From: Roseovarius sp. MMSF_3281
GTDB lineage: Bacteria; Pseudomonadota; Alphaproteobacteria; Rhodobacterales; Rhodobacteraceae
Length of the DNA: 64,000 bases
Assembly (NCBI RefSeq): GCF_030733685.1
Contig: NZ_JASHIM010000001.1
Coordinates: 461,018 to 525,017, forward strand
Direction: 5' to 3'
The first letter of the stretch is position 1, and every line of letters begins with the position of its first letter. The translations under genes and the position numbers were made by a program. The notes below the pieces were generated by a model that saw only the letters and a list, made by a program, of their open reading frames with translations, was not told where the DNA came from and searched no databases. Positions 1-8,237 of this stretch are shown piece by piece.

Positions 1-2
1 TC

Positions 3-206
3 TGCGCCATGGCCAAGAAGTTCGTGACCGAGGCAGGCTCGAAAATCGTCAATCAATGCCTGCAATTGCACGGCGGCTATGGTTACCTTGCCGACTATGG
101 AATCGAAAAACTGGTGCGCGATCTGCGCGTGCATGAGATATTGGAAGGCACCAACGAAATCATGCGCCTGATCGTCGCCCGCCAATTGCTGGCCGAACAC
201 AAATGA
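3..206 (+). CDS. acyl-CoA dehydrogenase, C-terminal fragment (5' end outside window)
   Basis: The last 67 codons of an acyl-CoA dehydrogenase that begins before the window. The frame is open from base 3 and ends at TGA 204-206. The tail carries the family's C-terminal features: the 'QLHGGYGY' stretch, then 'ILEGTNEIMR', which lines the FAD/substrate site and closes the alpha-helical domain. The next two genes encode 3-hydroxyisobutyryl-CoA hydrolase and 3-hydroxyisobutyrate dehydrogenase. That context suggests isobutyryl-CoA dehydrogenase of valine breakdown (inference; the catalytic glutamate region is not in view). The next gene starts inside the stop codon (ATGA), so translation is probably coupled. 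Confidence 0.9.
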   Translation, partial: CAMAKKFVTEAGSKIVNQCLQLHGGYGYLADYGIEKLVRDLRVHEILEGTNEIMRLIVARQLLAEHK

Positions 207-1246
207 ACGATATCAGCATCCGCATCACCGGCCGCGCCGGGCGCATCACCCTGACCCGGCCCAAGGCGCTCAACGCGCTTAGCTACGAGATGGCGCTTGA
301 AATCGAGGCGGCGCTGGATGCCTGGGCCGAAGATGACTCCGTTGATCTGGTGATAATCGACGCGACCGGCGAAAAAGCCTTTTGCGCAGGCGGTGACATC
401 CAGAAACTCTACGAGACCGGCCGCGCCGGGGATTACGACTATGCGCGCAGCTTCTGGCGCGATGAATACCGCCTCAACGCCAAGATCGCCGAATACCCCA
501 AACCCTATGTCGCCTTCATGCAGGGCTTTACCATGGGCGGCGGCGTGGGCATCGCCTGCCACGGGTCGCATCGCATCGTGTGCGAATCCAGCCAGATCGC
601 CATGCCCGAGGTCGGGATCGGCCTCGTGCCGGATGTGGGCGGCTCGCTTCTTTTGGCGCGCGCGCCGGGGCGCGTCGGTGAATACCTTGGCACCACGGCG
701 GCACGGATGGGCGCGGGTGACGCGATTTATGCCGGTTTTGCAGATCGTTACATTCCCGGCGAAGACTGGCCCGCCCTCATCGCCAAGCTGGAAGAAAGCG
801 GCGATATCTCGGTGATTGCCGAGGCCGCCCAAACCCCGCCCGACAGTCCGCTTGAGGGCAAACACGCCCGCATCAACGCCCATTTCGCCGGTGACAGCCT
901 CACCGATATCCTCAATTCCCTGCGGACCGAGGATAGCGATTTCGCCGATGAAACGCTTAAATCCATGTCGCGCAATTCACCGCTGGCCATGGCCTGCACC
1001 GTGGAAATGATCCACCGCCTGCGCGATCCCGCCGCGGATATTCGCGACGCGCTTGATCTGGAATTCTGCTTTACCTTCCGGTCCATGGAACAGGGCGATT
1101 TCCTCGAAGGCATCCGCGCCGCCGTGATCGACAAGGACCGCGCGCCGAAATGGCAGCACGGGCTTGACGCCCCGCCCTCGCGTGCCGCTACACAGATGTT
1201 GATGCCCTTGGGGCAGGACGCACTTTCATTCAAAAAGGAAGGATAA
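203..1246 (+). CDS. 3-hydroxyisobutyryl-CoA hydrolase (crotonase superfamily)
   Basis: 347 residues of the enoyl-CoA hydratase/isomerase fold. The N-terminus has the 'ITLTRPKALNALSYEM' CoA-binding signature. The oxyanion-hole segments are 'FCAGGDIQKLY' (about residues 60-70) and 'GFTMGGGVGIACHG' (about 108-121), followed by 'MPEVGIGLVPDVGGS'. Length and the C-terminal ECH_2-type extension match 3-hydroxyisobutyryl-CoA hydrolase rather than a plain 260-residue hydratase. It releases 3-hydroxyisobutyrate from its CoA ester in valine catabolism, and the next gene oxidises that product. It overlaps the upstream dehydrogenase by 4 bp and ends 3 bp before mmsB, so the three genes form one operon. 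A generic enoyl-CoA hydratase is the alternative. Confidence 0.87.
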   Translation: MNDISIRITGRAGRITLTRPKALNALSYEMALEIEAALDAWAEDDSVDLVIIDATGEKAFCAGGDIQKLYETGRAGDYDYARSFWRDEYRLNAKIAEYPKPYVAFMQGFTMGGGVGIACHGSHRIVCESSQIAMPEVGIGLVPDVGGSLLLARAPGRVGEYLGTTAARMGAGDAIYAGFADRYIPGEDWPALIAKLEESGDISVIAEAAQTPPDSPLEGKHARINAHFAGDSLTDILNSLRTEDSDFADETLKSMSRNSPLAMACTVEMIHRLRDPAADIRDALDLEFCFTFRSMEQGDFLEGIRAAVIDKDRAPKWQHGLDAPPSRAATQMLMPLGQDALSFKKEG

Positions 1247-1249
1247 GCC

Positions 1250-2122
1250 ATGAAAATCGGGTTCATCGGATTGGGCAACATGGGCGGACCAATGGCCGCG
1301 AATCTGGCCAAGGCGGGCCACGAGGTCACCGGCTTTGACATGGCCGAGGTCAGCATCGAAGGCGTCGGCATGGCCAACAGCGCACCCGAGGCCGCCAAGG
1401 GGGCCGAGGTGGTGATCACCATGCTGCCCAACGGCGATATCCTGCGCAAGGTCGCCGATGAGGTGATCCCGGCGATGGACAAGGGCGCGGTGCTTCTCGA
1501 TTGCTCCACCGTCGATGTCGACAGCGCCCGTGCGGTGGCCGAACAGGCCCAGGCCGCTGGCCTGTCCGCACTCGACGCGCCCGTCTCGGGCGGTGTCGGC
1601 GGCGCTCAGGGCGGCACCCTGACCTTCATGGTCGGCGGGGATGAGGCGGGCTTTGCCACGGCCAAGGAACTCTTTGATATCATGGGCCAAAAGGCCGTGC
1701 ACTGCGGCCCCTCCGGCAATGGACAAGCCGCCAAGATCTGCAACAACATGATCCTCGGGGCCACCATGATCGTCACCTGCGAGGCCTTCGCCATGGCCGA
1801 CAAGCTGGGCCTCGACCGCCAGGCGATGTTCGATGTGGTCTCCACCTCCTCCGGCTCCAGCTGGTCGATGAACACCTATTGCCCCGCGCCGGGCGTCGGC
1901 CCGAAAAGCCCCTCGGACAACGGCTACCAACCCGGTTTCGCCGCCGACCTGATGCTCAAGGACCTGCGCCTTGCACAAGAGGCCGCGAAATCCGCCGATG
2001 CCGATACCCCCTTGGGCGAAGCCGCCATGCGCCTTTACGAACAGTTCGTCGAGGACGAAGACGGCAAAGGGCGCGATTTCTCGGCCATGCTGCCGCGTTT
2101 TGAAAAACGTACGCGGGATTGA
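1250..2122 (+). CDS. mmsB: 3-hydroxyisobutyrate dehydrogenase
   Basis: 290 residues, the usual family length. An N-terminal Rossmann motif 'IGFIGLGNMGGPMAANL' binds NAD. The substrate-binding signature 'DAPVSGGVGGAQGGTL' lies near residue 117, and the catalytic-lysine segment 'GNGQAAKICNNMIL' near residue 160. The enzyme oxidises 3-hydroxyisobutyrate to methylmalonate semialdehyde in cytosolic valine degradation. A good ribosome site (GGAAGG, 1236-1241) precedes the ATG. It lies 3 bp after the hydrolase gene, whose product is its substrate. Related beta-hydroxyacid dehydrogenases (tartronate semialdehyde reductase) share the fold, but the operon favours this call. Confidence 0.94.
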   Translation: MKIGFIGLGNMGGPMAANLAKAGHEVTGFDMAEVSIEGVGMANSAPEAAKGAEVVITMLPNGDILRKVADEVIPAMDKGAVLLDCSTVDVDSARAVAEQAQAAGLSALDAPVSGGVGGAQGGTLTFMVGGDEAGFATAKELFDIMGQKAVHCGPSGNGQAAKICNNMILGATMIVTCEAFAMADKLGLDRQAMFDVVSTSSGSSWSMNTYCPAPGVGPKSPSDNGYQPGFAADLMLKDLRLAQEAAKSADADTPLGEAAMRLYEQFVEDEDGKGRDFSAMLPRFEKRTRD

Positions 2123-2195
2123 TCTGCGTCATATTCAGGAATCAATATTCATCGGTATGATCCATCCCAGATACACCTTTTTTGGGAGATACCGA

Positions 2196-2399
2196 ATGTT
2201 TGCAAAGAATATGGGTAAGACGAATCGCACCATTCGCGCCATTGTTGGCGTCGTGCTTGTGCTACTGGCCTTCACCTCGCTGGCTGGCACATGGGCATGG
2301 ATCGCGGGCATCGTCGGCGCGGCACTGCTTGTCACGGCAGCCTTGGGCTCCTGTCCGCCCTATGCGCTTTTGGGGATCAACACCTGCAAGAAATCCTGA
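2196..2399 (+). CDS. DUF2892 small inner-membrane protein
   Basis: 67 residues starting at the ATG behind a GGGAGA ribosome site (2184-2189). After a short basic N-terminus ('MGKTNRTIRAIVG') come two hydrophobic helices separated by 'SLAGTWAW', then 'GSCPPYALLGINTCKK'. This is the typical layout of the DUF2892/YgaP-type transmembrane domain, often found alone or fused to rhodanese. The two cysteines near the C-terminus are usual in the family. Function is unknown. It is followed directly by a strong terminator, so it is probably monocistronic. Confidence 0.85.
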   Translation: MFAKNMGKTNRTIRAIVGVVLVLLAFTSLAGTWAWIAGIVGAALLVTAALGSCPPYALLGINTCKKS

Positions 2400-2403
2400 A
2401 CAA

Positions 2404-2429
2404 GGACCGCCCCGACCGGGCGGCCTTTT
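2404..2429 (+). terminator. Rho-independent terminator after DUF2892 gene
   Basis: Stem CCGCCC / GGGCGG (2407-2412 with 2418-2423), extended by a GG/CC clamp around one unpaired A, loop of 5, then TTTT. It lies 4 bp after the DUF2892 stop codon. Confidence 0.8.
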
Positions 2430-2525
2430 ACTTGCGCCACCGTCGCGAAATTGCCTCTTTGCGGACTTCATGGCGCCGATTATCCTGCCTAAAACGGTCA
2501 AATCAAAACCGAGCAGGCAAATTTC

Positions 2526-2639
2526 ATGGCACAAGGCCCCTCCCGGCTGACCCAAGCCGTCACAGGAAACGTCCAGAACATGCTCCCCGCGTCCACCTTG
2601 CGAAACGGCGCGCAGGCCCTGCCCCTTGGCTCTGGGTGA
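2526..2639 (+). CDS. possible 37-residue small protein upstream of the glycosyltransferase
   Basis: An ATG-to-TGA frame of 38 codons. Third positions are mostly G or C, as in real genes of this window. It ends 6 bp before the start of the glycosyltransferase gene. The product ('MAQGPSRLTQAVTGNVQ...LPLGSG') has no motif I recognise. The ribosome site is weak. It could be a translated leader, a small protein, or chance. Confidence 0.25.
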   Translation: MAQGPSRLTQAVTGNVQNMLPASTLRNGAQALPLGSG

Positions 2640-2645
2640 CCCGCC

Positions 2646-4316
2646 ATGACTGATCCGACACGCAACGCCGCTATCTGGTACGCCGAGGATGGCTATGCCC
2701 CCGACGCAAAAGGCATGAATGGCCGCCGCGTGGCTGGCGCATCCTTCCTCAAAGGGTTCTTTCGCCACGCCGATGTGTCCGAATTCGTCTCGCTGTCGCA
2801 GGGCCGCAAAGGGGCCGAAGGTTTCGCCAGTAAACTCAAAGCCGACTGCACCCGCGATATCCCGCACCGCGCGGCCCTGACCGGCGCACCGCTCAGGATG
2901 GCGCCGGTGGAAACGCTCTACTTCCCGGCCCCCAACTACGCCGCCGAATGCTGGAAACGGCAGCATTTCGGCATGGCCGCCTATGCCATATGCGGCGTCA
3001 CCCACACCACCGCAACCCAAGCCGTGATGCAGGGTTTTCACGATCTGCGCGCCGCCCCGCAAGCGCCATGGGATGCGGTGATCTGCACCTCCAGGGCCGT
3101 GCACGCCGCCACGCTGCGCAACATCGAACTGGCCGACGAACACCTGCACCAACGCTTTGGGCAAGTGCCGCCGCGCCCGCTCATGCCGGTGATCCCGCTG
3201 GGTATCAATTGCGATGACTTCGCCCATGACGCCAAGGCCCGCGCGCGCCTGCGCGAACGCATGAATTGGACCGACGGCAATATCGTCGTCGCCACCCTTT
3301 CGCGCCTGTTGCCCTACGGTAAATTCGACCCCGCGCCGCTCTTTATCGCCTTGGAACGCGCACAGGCGCAACTGCCCAAGGGCAAGCGCCTCAATTTCGT
3401 CGCCTGCGGCATCTATGCCGATGACTATTCGCAAAAGGCGTTCGAGGACAGCGCCAAGGCCCTCATGCCCTCAGTCAGCTACACACATCTTGACGGGGGT
3501 GATGCCACCGCCCGGTCCGAGGCCCTGTCGGGCGCGGATATCTTCACCTTTCCCATCGACAACATCCAGGAAACATTCGGCCTCGCCCCGATTGAGGCCA
3601 TGGCCGCCGGTCTGCCGGTAATCACCTCCGATTGGGACGGCATGCGCGACACGGTGACCGAAGATGTCGGCATCCGCATCGCCACCCAAACCGTCGGCCC
3701 GCGCCATACCGCGCCCGAGGCCTGGCGCTATCACCATGGCGGCCTAAGCTACGCACAATACGGCAACAACCTTTCGGCCATGACCGAGATCAACCTGCCT
3801 GCCCTGACCGAGGCCATCGTGACGCTGGCCAGCGACAAAACCAAGCGGCGGGCCATGGGCCAAGCCGGGCAAAAGCGCGCGCTTGAGGTCTATGACTGGG
3901 CCAAAATCATCCCGCAGATGCAAGACCTCTGGGCCGAACAATCCGCCATGCGCCGCGCTCATGCGGAAGCCGCGCAAAAGGCACCGCGCCCCAACCCGGT
4001 GGCCCCTGCACCCACAGACCTTTTCCAAAGCTACCCAAGCAAGATCGCCGCCCCCGGTGTTTGTAAGGTCACCGCCAAGGGGGACGCCGCAGCGCTCGAT
4101 CACATCCTGACCGCCCGCCGCCATATCAAGATCGGCCAGATGTTCGAAAAACTCGAAACCCTTCACCGGGTGTTGCAAGCCGTCCAAGCCGCAGGCGATA
4201 CCGGCACCGATGCACAGGCCGTGGCGAAAACGCTCAACATCAACCCGCTCACCATCGAACGCGCTTGGCTGTTTTTCCTCAAGTACGGGCTGATCGAGGT
4301 GAAGAAAGACGGGTAA
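2646..4316 (+). CDS. glycosyltransferase (GT-B fold, family 4-like) with C-terminal helical extension
   Basis: 556 residues. The second Rossmann half has the family-4 hallmarks: a start-of-domain segment 'NIVVATLSRLLPYGKFDPA' (near residue 218) and the EX7E nucleotide-sugar motif 'ETFGLAPIEAMAAGLPVI' followed by 'SDWDGMRDTV' (about 308-335). It should transfer a sugar from a nucleotide donor; donor and acceptor cannot be read from sequence. The final 110 residues exceed the normal fold. They consist of a Pro/Ala-rich linker and a helical region ending in 'LNINPLTIERAWLFFLKYGLI', which resembles a small winged-helix-like bundle. There is no signal peptide or membrane helix, so it is cytosolic. 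It ends 4 bp from the convergent uvrA stop with no visible terminator between. Confidence 0.83.
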   Translation: MTDPTRNAAIWYAEDGYAPDAKGMNGRRVAGASFLKGFFRHADVSEFVSLSQGRKGAEGFASKLKADCTRDIPHRAALTGAPLRMAPVETLYFPAPNYAAECWKRQHFGMAAYAICGVTHTTATQAVMQGFHDLRAAPQAPWDAVICTSRAVHAATLRNIELADEHLHQRFGQVPPRPLMPVIPLGINCDDFAHDAKARARLRERMNWTDGNIVVATLSRLLPYGKFDPAPLFIALERAQAQLPKGKRLNFVACGIYADDYSQKAFEDSAKALMPSVSYTHLDGGDATARSEALSGADIFTFPIDNIQETFGLAPIEAMAAGLPVITSDWDGMRDTVTEDVGIRIATQTVGPRHTAPEAWRYHHGGLSYAQYGNNLSAMTEINLPALTEAIVTLASDKTKRRAMGQAGQKRALEVYDWAKIIPQMQDLWAEQSAMRRAHAEAAQKAPRPNPVAPAPTDLFQSYPSKIAAPGVCKVTAKGDAAALDHILTARRHIKIGQMFEKLETLHRVLQAVQAAGDTGTDAQAVAKTLNINPLTIERAWLFFLKYGLIEVKKDG

Positions 4317-4320
4317 CCCT

Positions 4321-7179
4321 TTATTCTGCCGCAACTTTCTTGGGATTCAGCATATCCTTGAGATACCGCCCGGTATGGCTTCGTTCAACCTCGGCCACCT
4401 CTTCCGGCGTGCCCGTGGCCACGATCTCGCCGCCGCCATCGCCGCCTTCCGGGCCAATGTCGATGATATGATCGGCGGTTTTCACCACGTCGAGGTTATG
4501 TTCGATCACAACCACGGTGTTCCCCGCCTCCACCAACTCGTGCAGCACTTCCAGAAGCTTTTTCACATCCTCGAAATGCAACCCCGTCGTCGGTTCGTCC
4601 AGGATGTACAGCGTCCGGCCCGTTGACCGTTTGGCCAGCTCTTTCGAAAGCTTCACCCGCTGCGCTTCCCCGCCCGAAAGCGTGGTCGCCTGTTGCCCCA
4701 CCTTGATATAGCCAAGCCCGACCCGGCACAGCGCATCCATCTTCTCGCGGATACTAGGCACCGCCTTGAAAAACTCCTGTGCATCTTCAACCGTCATATC
4801 AAGAACGTCTGCTATGCTCTTGCCTTTCCACTGAATTTCCAGTGTCTCACGGTTGTATCGCGCGCCCTGGCAGGTCTCGCAGGTGACATAGACATCGGGC
4901 AGGAAATGCATCTCGATCTTGATGACACCATCGCCCTGGCAGGCCTCGCAGCGCCCGCCCTTCACGTTGAAGGAAAACCGCCCCGGCTTGTAGCCCCGCG
5001 CCTTGGCCTCGGGCAGCCCGGCAAACCAATCGCGAATGGGCGTGAAGGCGCCCGTATAGGTCGCGGGGTTTGATCGTGGCGTGCGCCCGATGGGCCGCTG
5101 GTCGATGTCGATCACCTTGTCCAGATGCTCCAATCCCTTGATCGTTTCACAAGGCGCAGGCGTCTGCCGCGCGCCATTAAGGCGCATGCTGGCGGTCTTG
5201 AACAACGTTTCGATCGTCAGGGTGGATTTCCCCCCACCCGACACGCCGGTCACGCAAACGAACTTGCCCAAGGGGAAATCCGCGGTGACGTTTTTCAGGT
5301 TATTGCCCGTGGCCTTCACCACGCTCAGCTTCTTCTTGTTGCCCTTGCGCCGCGTTGCGGGCACCGCAATCTCACGCACCCCGGACAGGTACTGCCCGGT
5401 CACCGAATTGGCATCCTCGGCCACTGCCTCGGGCGTGCCGTGGCTGACCACTTGGCCCCCATGCACCCCGGCGCCGGGGCCGATGTCAAAGACGTAATCG
5501 GCGGTGCGAATGGCCTCTTCGTCGTGCTCCACCACGATCACGGTATTGCCCTGATCCCGCAGGTTTTGCAGCGTGGTCAAAAGCCGCCCGTTATCGCGCT
5601 GGTGCAACCCGATCGACGGCTCGTCCAACACATATAACACCCCGGTCAGGCCCGACCCGATCTGGCTCGCCAACCTGATCCGCTGACTTTCGCCCCCCGA
5701 CAGCGTCCCGGCATTGCGGCTCAGGGTCAGGTACTCAAGCCCGACGTTGTTCAAGAACCCCAATCGCTCGCGGATTTCCTTCAAGATCGCCGTGGCGATC
5801 TCGTTCTTCTGCTTGGTCAGGGCCTCGGGCACGCCCGCGCACCACTCATAGGCCTCGCGGATCGACATCTGCACCACCTGCCCCACATGCAGGTCCGCAA
5901 TCTTTACCGCCAAGGCCTCCTCGCGCAGGCGATAGCCACCACAGGCGCCACAGGGCCGGTTGTTCTGATACCGCTCGAACTCTTCGCGAATCCAGTTGCT
6001 ATCGGTCTCGCGATAGCGCCGCTCCATGTTAGGAATAACCCCCTCGAAGCTGCGGCTCACCTGGTACACCCGTCCGCCCTCGTCATAGCGGAACTGGATT
6101 TCCTCATCGCCCGAGCCATACAAGAACACCTGCTGCACATGTTTGGGCAGGTCTTTCCACCGGGCATTGGCGTCAAACTCGTAATGCTTGGCAATCGCCT
6201 CGATGGTTTGCAGGAAATAGGGGCTTTTGCCCTTCCGCCACGGCGCGATGGCCCCGTCGCTGATCTTGAGCGTGGCATCCGGCACCACCAGTTGTTCGTC
6301 GAAAAACAACTCGGCGCCCAAACCATCACATTCCGGGCAGGCCCCGAAAGGCGCGTTGAAGGAAAACAGGCGCGGTTCGATCTCGGGGATGGTGAAACCA
6401 CTCACCGGACAGGCAAAGTTTTCCGAAAACGTATGCCGCTCCGGCTCGCCCTCTTTCGGCGCGGTTTCCAGGATGGCAATCCCGTCGGCCAAATCCAACG
6501 CCGTGCGGAAACTGTCGGCCAGACGGGTTTCCAACCCGTCCTTCACCACGATCCGGTCCACCACCACGTCGATGTCATGGCGATATTTCTTGTCCAGCGT
6601 CGGTGGCTCGTCCAGATCGTGAAAGGCCCCGTCCACCTTCACCCGCTGGAACCCCTGCTTGCGCAGTTCCAGCATCTCCTTGCGATACTCGCCCTTGCGG
6701 TCGCGCACGATGGGGGCCAGCAGATAGGCGCGTGTGCCCTCTTCCATCCCCATCACCCGGTCCACCATATCCTGCACCTGTTGCGCCTCGATGGGTTTGC
6801 CGGTGGCCGGGCTATAGGGCGTGCCGACTCGGGCGAACAACAATCGCATATAGTCGTAAATCTCGGTCACCGTGCCAACGGTCGACCGGGGGTTCTTGCT
6901 GGTGGTCTTCTGTTCGATGGAAATCGCAGGGCTTAGCCCGCTGATGTGGTCCACATCCGGCTTTTCCATCATGTCCAGAAACTGCCGCGCATAGGCCGAA
7001 AGGCTTTCGACATAACGCCGCTGCCCCTCGGCATAGATCGTGTCAAACGCCAACGAGGATTTGCCCGAGCCCGACAGCCCGGTAATCACAACCAACTCGT
7101 TGCGCGGGATATCGACGTCGATCCCCTTGAGGTTATGCTCGCGCGCCCCGCGCACTTCGATGTTCTTCAACTCGGCCAT
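4321..7179 (-). CDS. uvrA: excinuclease ABC subunit A
   Basis: 952 residues from the ATG at 7179, chosen because GGGAG lies just upstream and UvrA proteins begin '[18 protein letters not shown]'. The damage-recognition ATPase of nucleotide excision repair, a dimer that loads UvrB. Two ABC modules are complete. The first has Walker A 'GLSGSGKSS' (34-42), signature '[13 protein letters not shown]' and Walker B '[13 protein letters not shown]'. The second has 'GVSGGGKST', '[12 protein letters not shown]' and '[12 protein letters not shown]'. Both zinc-binding CXXC pairs are present (around '[11 protein letters not shown]', and 'CEACQGDGV...CETCQGARY'). uvrB lies 46 kb away. A LexA-like box lies 67-81 bp upstream, which fits SOS induction. 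Confidence 0.98.
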   Translation of the reverse strand: MAELKNIEVRGAREHNLKGIDVDIPRNELVVITGLSGSGKSSLAFDTIYAEGQRRYVESLSAYARQFLDMMEKPDVDHISGLSPAISIEQKTTSKNPRSTVGTVTEIYDYMRLLFARVGTPYSPATGKPIEAQQVQDMVDRVMGMEEGTRAYLLAPIVRDRKGEYRKEMLELRKQGFQRVKVDGAFHDLDEPPTLDKKYRHDIDVVVDRIVVKDGLETRLADSFRTALDLADGIAILETAPKEGEPERHTFSENFACPVSGFTIPEIEPRLFSFNAPFGACPECDGLGAELFFDEQLVVPDATLKISDGAIAPWRKGKSPYFLQTIEAIAKHYEFDANARWKDLPKHVQQVFLYGSGDEEIQFRYDEGGRVYQVSRSFEGVIPNMERRYRETDSNWIREEFERYQNNRPCGACGGYRLREEALAVKIADLHVGQVVQMSIREAYEWCAGVPEALTKQKNEIATAILKEIRERLGFLNNVGLEYLTLSRNAGTLSGGESQRIRLASQIGSGLTGVLYVLDEPSIGLHQRDNGRLLTTLQNLRDQGNTVIVVEHDEEAIRTADYVFDIGPGAGVHGGQVVSHGTPEAVAEDANSVTGQYLSGVREIAVPATRRKGNKKKLSVVKATGNNLKNVTADFPLGKFVCVTGVSGGGKSTLTIETLFKTASMRLNGARQTPAPCETIKGLEHLDKVIDIDQRPIGRTPRSNPATYTGAFTPIRDWFAGLPEAKARGYKPGRFSFNVKGGRCEACQGDGVIKIEMHFLPDVYVTCETCQGARYNRETLEIQWKGKSIADVLDMTVEDAQEFFKAVPSIREKMDALCRVGLGYIKVGQQATTLSGGEAQRVKLSKELAKRSTGRTLYILDEPTTGLHFEDVKKLLEVLHELVEAGNTVVVIEHNLDVVKTADHIIDIGPEGGDGGGEIVATGTPEEVAEVERSHTGRYLKDMLNPKKVAAE

Positions 7180-7245
7180 GACAGACTCCCGGGCGTGTTG
7201 CGGAAAACTTAGTTGAGCGCGGCCCGGTATCCAACCGAAAAATGA

Positions 7246-7260
7246 GAACAAAAGCGAAAC
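7246..7260 (-). promoter_or_regulatory. candidate LexA (SOS) box upstream of uvrA
   Basis: On the plus strand GAAC-N7-AAAC, i.e. GTTT-N7-GTTC read toward uvrA. The alphaproteobacterial LexA consensus is GTTC-N7-GTTC, so 7 of 8 conserved bases match. It lies 67-81 bp before the uvrA start. A closely similar box (GAAC-N7-GATC, six of its seven spacer bases the same) lies before uvrB at 53146-53160. Binding is inferred. Confidence 0.5.
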
Positions 7261-7402
7261 ACAAAGGCAGGCAGATCATTTTCCAACCGGTCAAGGCCCC
7301 GGCCCACCAGCAGGCGGCGGGATATCCATCACTTGGGCATCCATCGCGGAAACTCAATGGCATTTTCCCTTGTCAGTCTGCCTTGCTCGATTTAAGCCCA
7401 TT

Positions 7403-7419
7403 ACGTTACGATATAACAT
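7403..7419. promoter_or_regulatory. candidate Zur operator upstream of zinT
   Basis: Near-perfect 17-bp palindrome ACGTTACGATATAACAT; on the other strand ATGTTATATCGTAACGT. The arms GTTA/TAAC around five bases match the core of the proteobacterial zinc-uptake regulator site (TGTTATAATATAACA type). It lies 36-52 bp before the zinT start, in the place of a repressor site. Confidence 0.62.
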
Positions 7420-7454
7420 ACCCGATTCTCGGGACTAAACATGAGGAGAACAGA

Positions 7455-8129
7455 ATGCAGCTTCCCGGACCGCTCGGCGCAATTGCAATCAGCGCCATGA
7501 TTCTTACCGGTGCACAGGCCCTCGCAGAGGGGACCGAAACGGAGCACGATCATGATCATGACCATGAACATGCCCACAGCCACGATGAAAAAGCCGAACG
7601 CATCTACAACGGCTATTTCAGCGATTCCGAGATCAAGCCCCGCACCCTTGCCGACTGGCAGGGCGACTGGCAGTCGGTTTACCCCTACCTGCTGGATGGT
7701 ACCCTTGACCCGGTGATGACCCACAAGGCCGAGCACGGTGATCGCACCGCCAAGGCCTATCGTGACTATTACGAAACCGGCTACCGGACCGACGTGGACC
7801 GGATCACCATCCAGGACGAAACCTTTACCTTCTACAGCGACGGGGGCGATGTTTCGGGGCAATACGCCAACGACGGATACGAGGTTTTGACCTACTCCAA
7901 GGGCAATCGCGGCGTGCGTTATATCTTTGAAAAGGCGTCAGGCGATGCCGAGGCACCGCAATTCGTCCAGTTCAGCGATCACGCCATCGCCCCGACAGAG
8001 GCCGGGCATTACCACCTCTACTGGGGGAATGATCGCGCCGCCCTGCTGGAGGAAGTGACCAACTGGCCCACCTATTACCCCTCGGACCTGAGCGGCGAAG
8101 AAATCGTGCAGGAAATGATCGCCCACTAA
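7455..8129 (+). CDS. zinT: ZinT/YodA family periplasmic zinc-binding protein
   Basis: 224 residues from the ATG behind GAGGAG (7443-7448). A signal peptide (about residues 1-24, ending 'ALAEG') is followed by a His/Asp-rich loop ('EHDHDHDHEHAHSHDE', about 28-43) that would collect metal. The conserved lipocalin-like ZinT domain starts at 'IYNGYFSDSEIKPRTLADWQGDWQSVYPY' in meaning and ends with 'EAGHYHLYWGND' and 'WPTYYPSDLSGEEIVQEMIAH'. It binds zinc in the periplasm and assists ZnuABC under starvation. A probable Zur operator lies upstream. The stop codon is embedded in a copy of a dispersed repeat (8126-8139). Confidence 0.95.
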   Translation: MQLPGPLGAIAISAMILTGAQALAEGTETEHDHDHDHEHAHSHDEKAERIYNGYFSDSEIKPRTLADWQGDWQSVYPYLLDGTLDPVMTHKAEHGDRTAKAYRDYYETGYRTDVDRITIQDETFTFYSDGGDVSGQYANDGYEVLTYSKGNRGVRYIFEKASGDAEAPQFVQFSDHAIAPTEAGHYHLYWGNDRAALLEEVTNWPTYYPSDLSGEEIVQEMIAH

Positions 8130-8139
8130 AGCGTTTCGC
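8126..8139 (+). repeat. dispersed repeat (half palindrome) CTAAAGCGTTTCGC
   Basis: CTAAAGCGTTTCGC overlaps the zinT stop codon. With its flanks (CACTAAAGCGTTTCGCT, 17 bp) it is identical to the left arm of the palindrome at 57698-57743 and similar to the copies at 24743-24857. The right arm here is degraded. Confidence 0.6.
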
Positions 8140-8186
8140 TCCAAGGCGCGAAGCCTTCCGAGTGCTCCTGCCCAAGCGGCAGATAG

Positions 8187-8220
8187 AAAGGGCGCCGGCC
8201 TGACCGGCGCCCTTTTCTTT
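8187..8220. terminator. bidirectional terminator between zinT and lpdA
   Basis: Stem AAAGGGCGCCGG / CCGGCGCCCTTT (8187-8198 with 8204-8215), loop of 5, then TCTTTT. The minus strand also ends in a T-rich run, so it can serve both convergent genes. Confidence 0.88.
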
Positions 8221-8237
8221 TCCCGGCTTCCCGGCGC

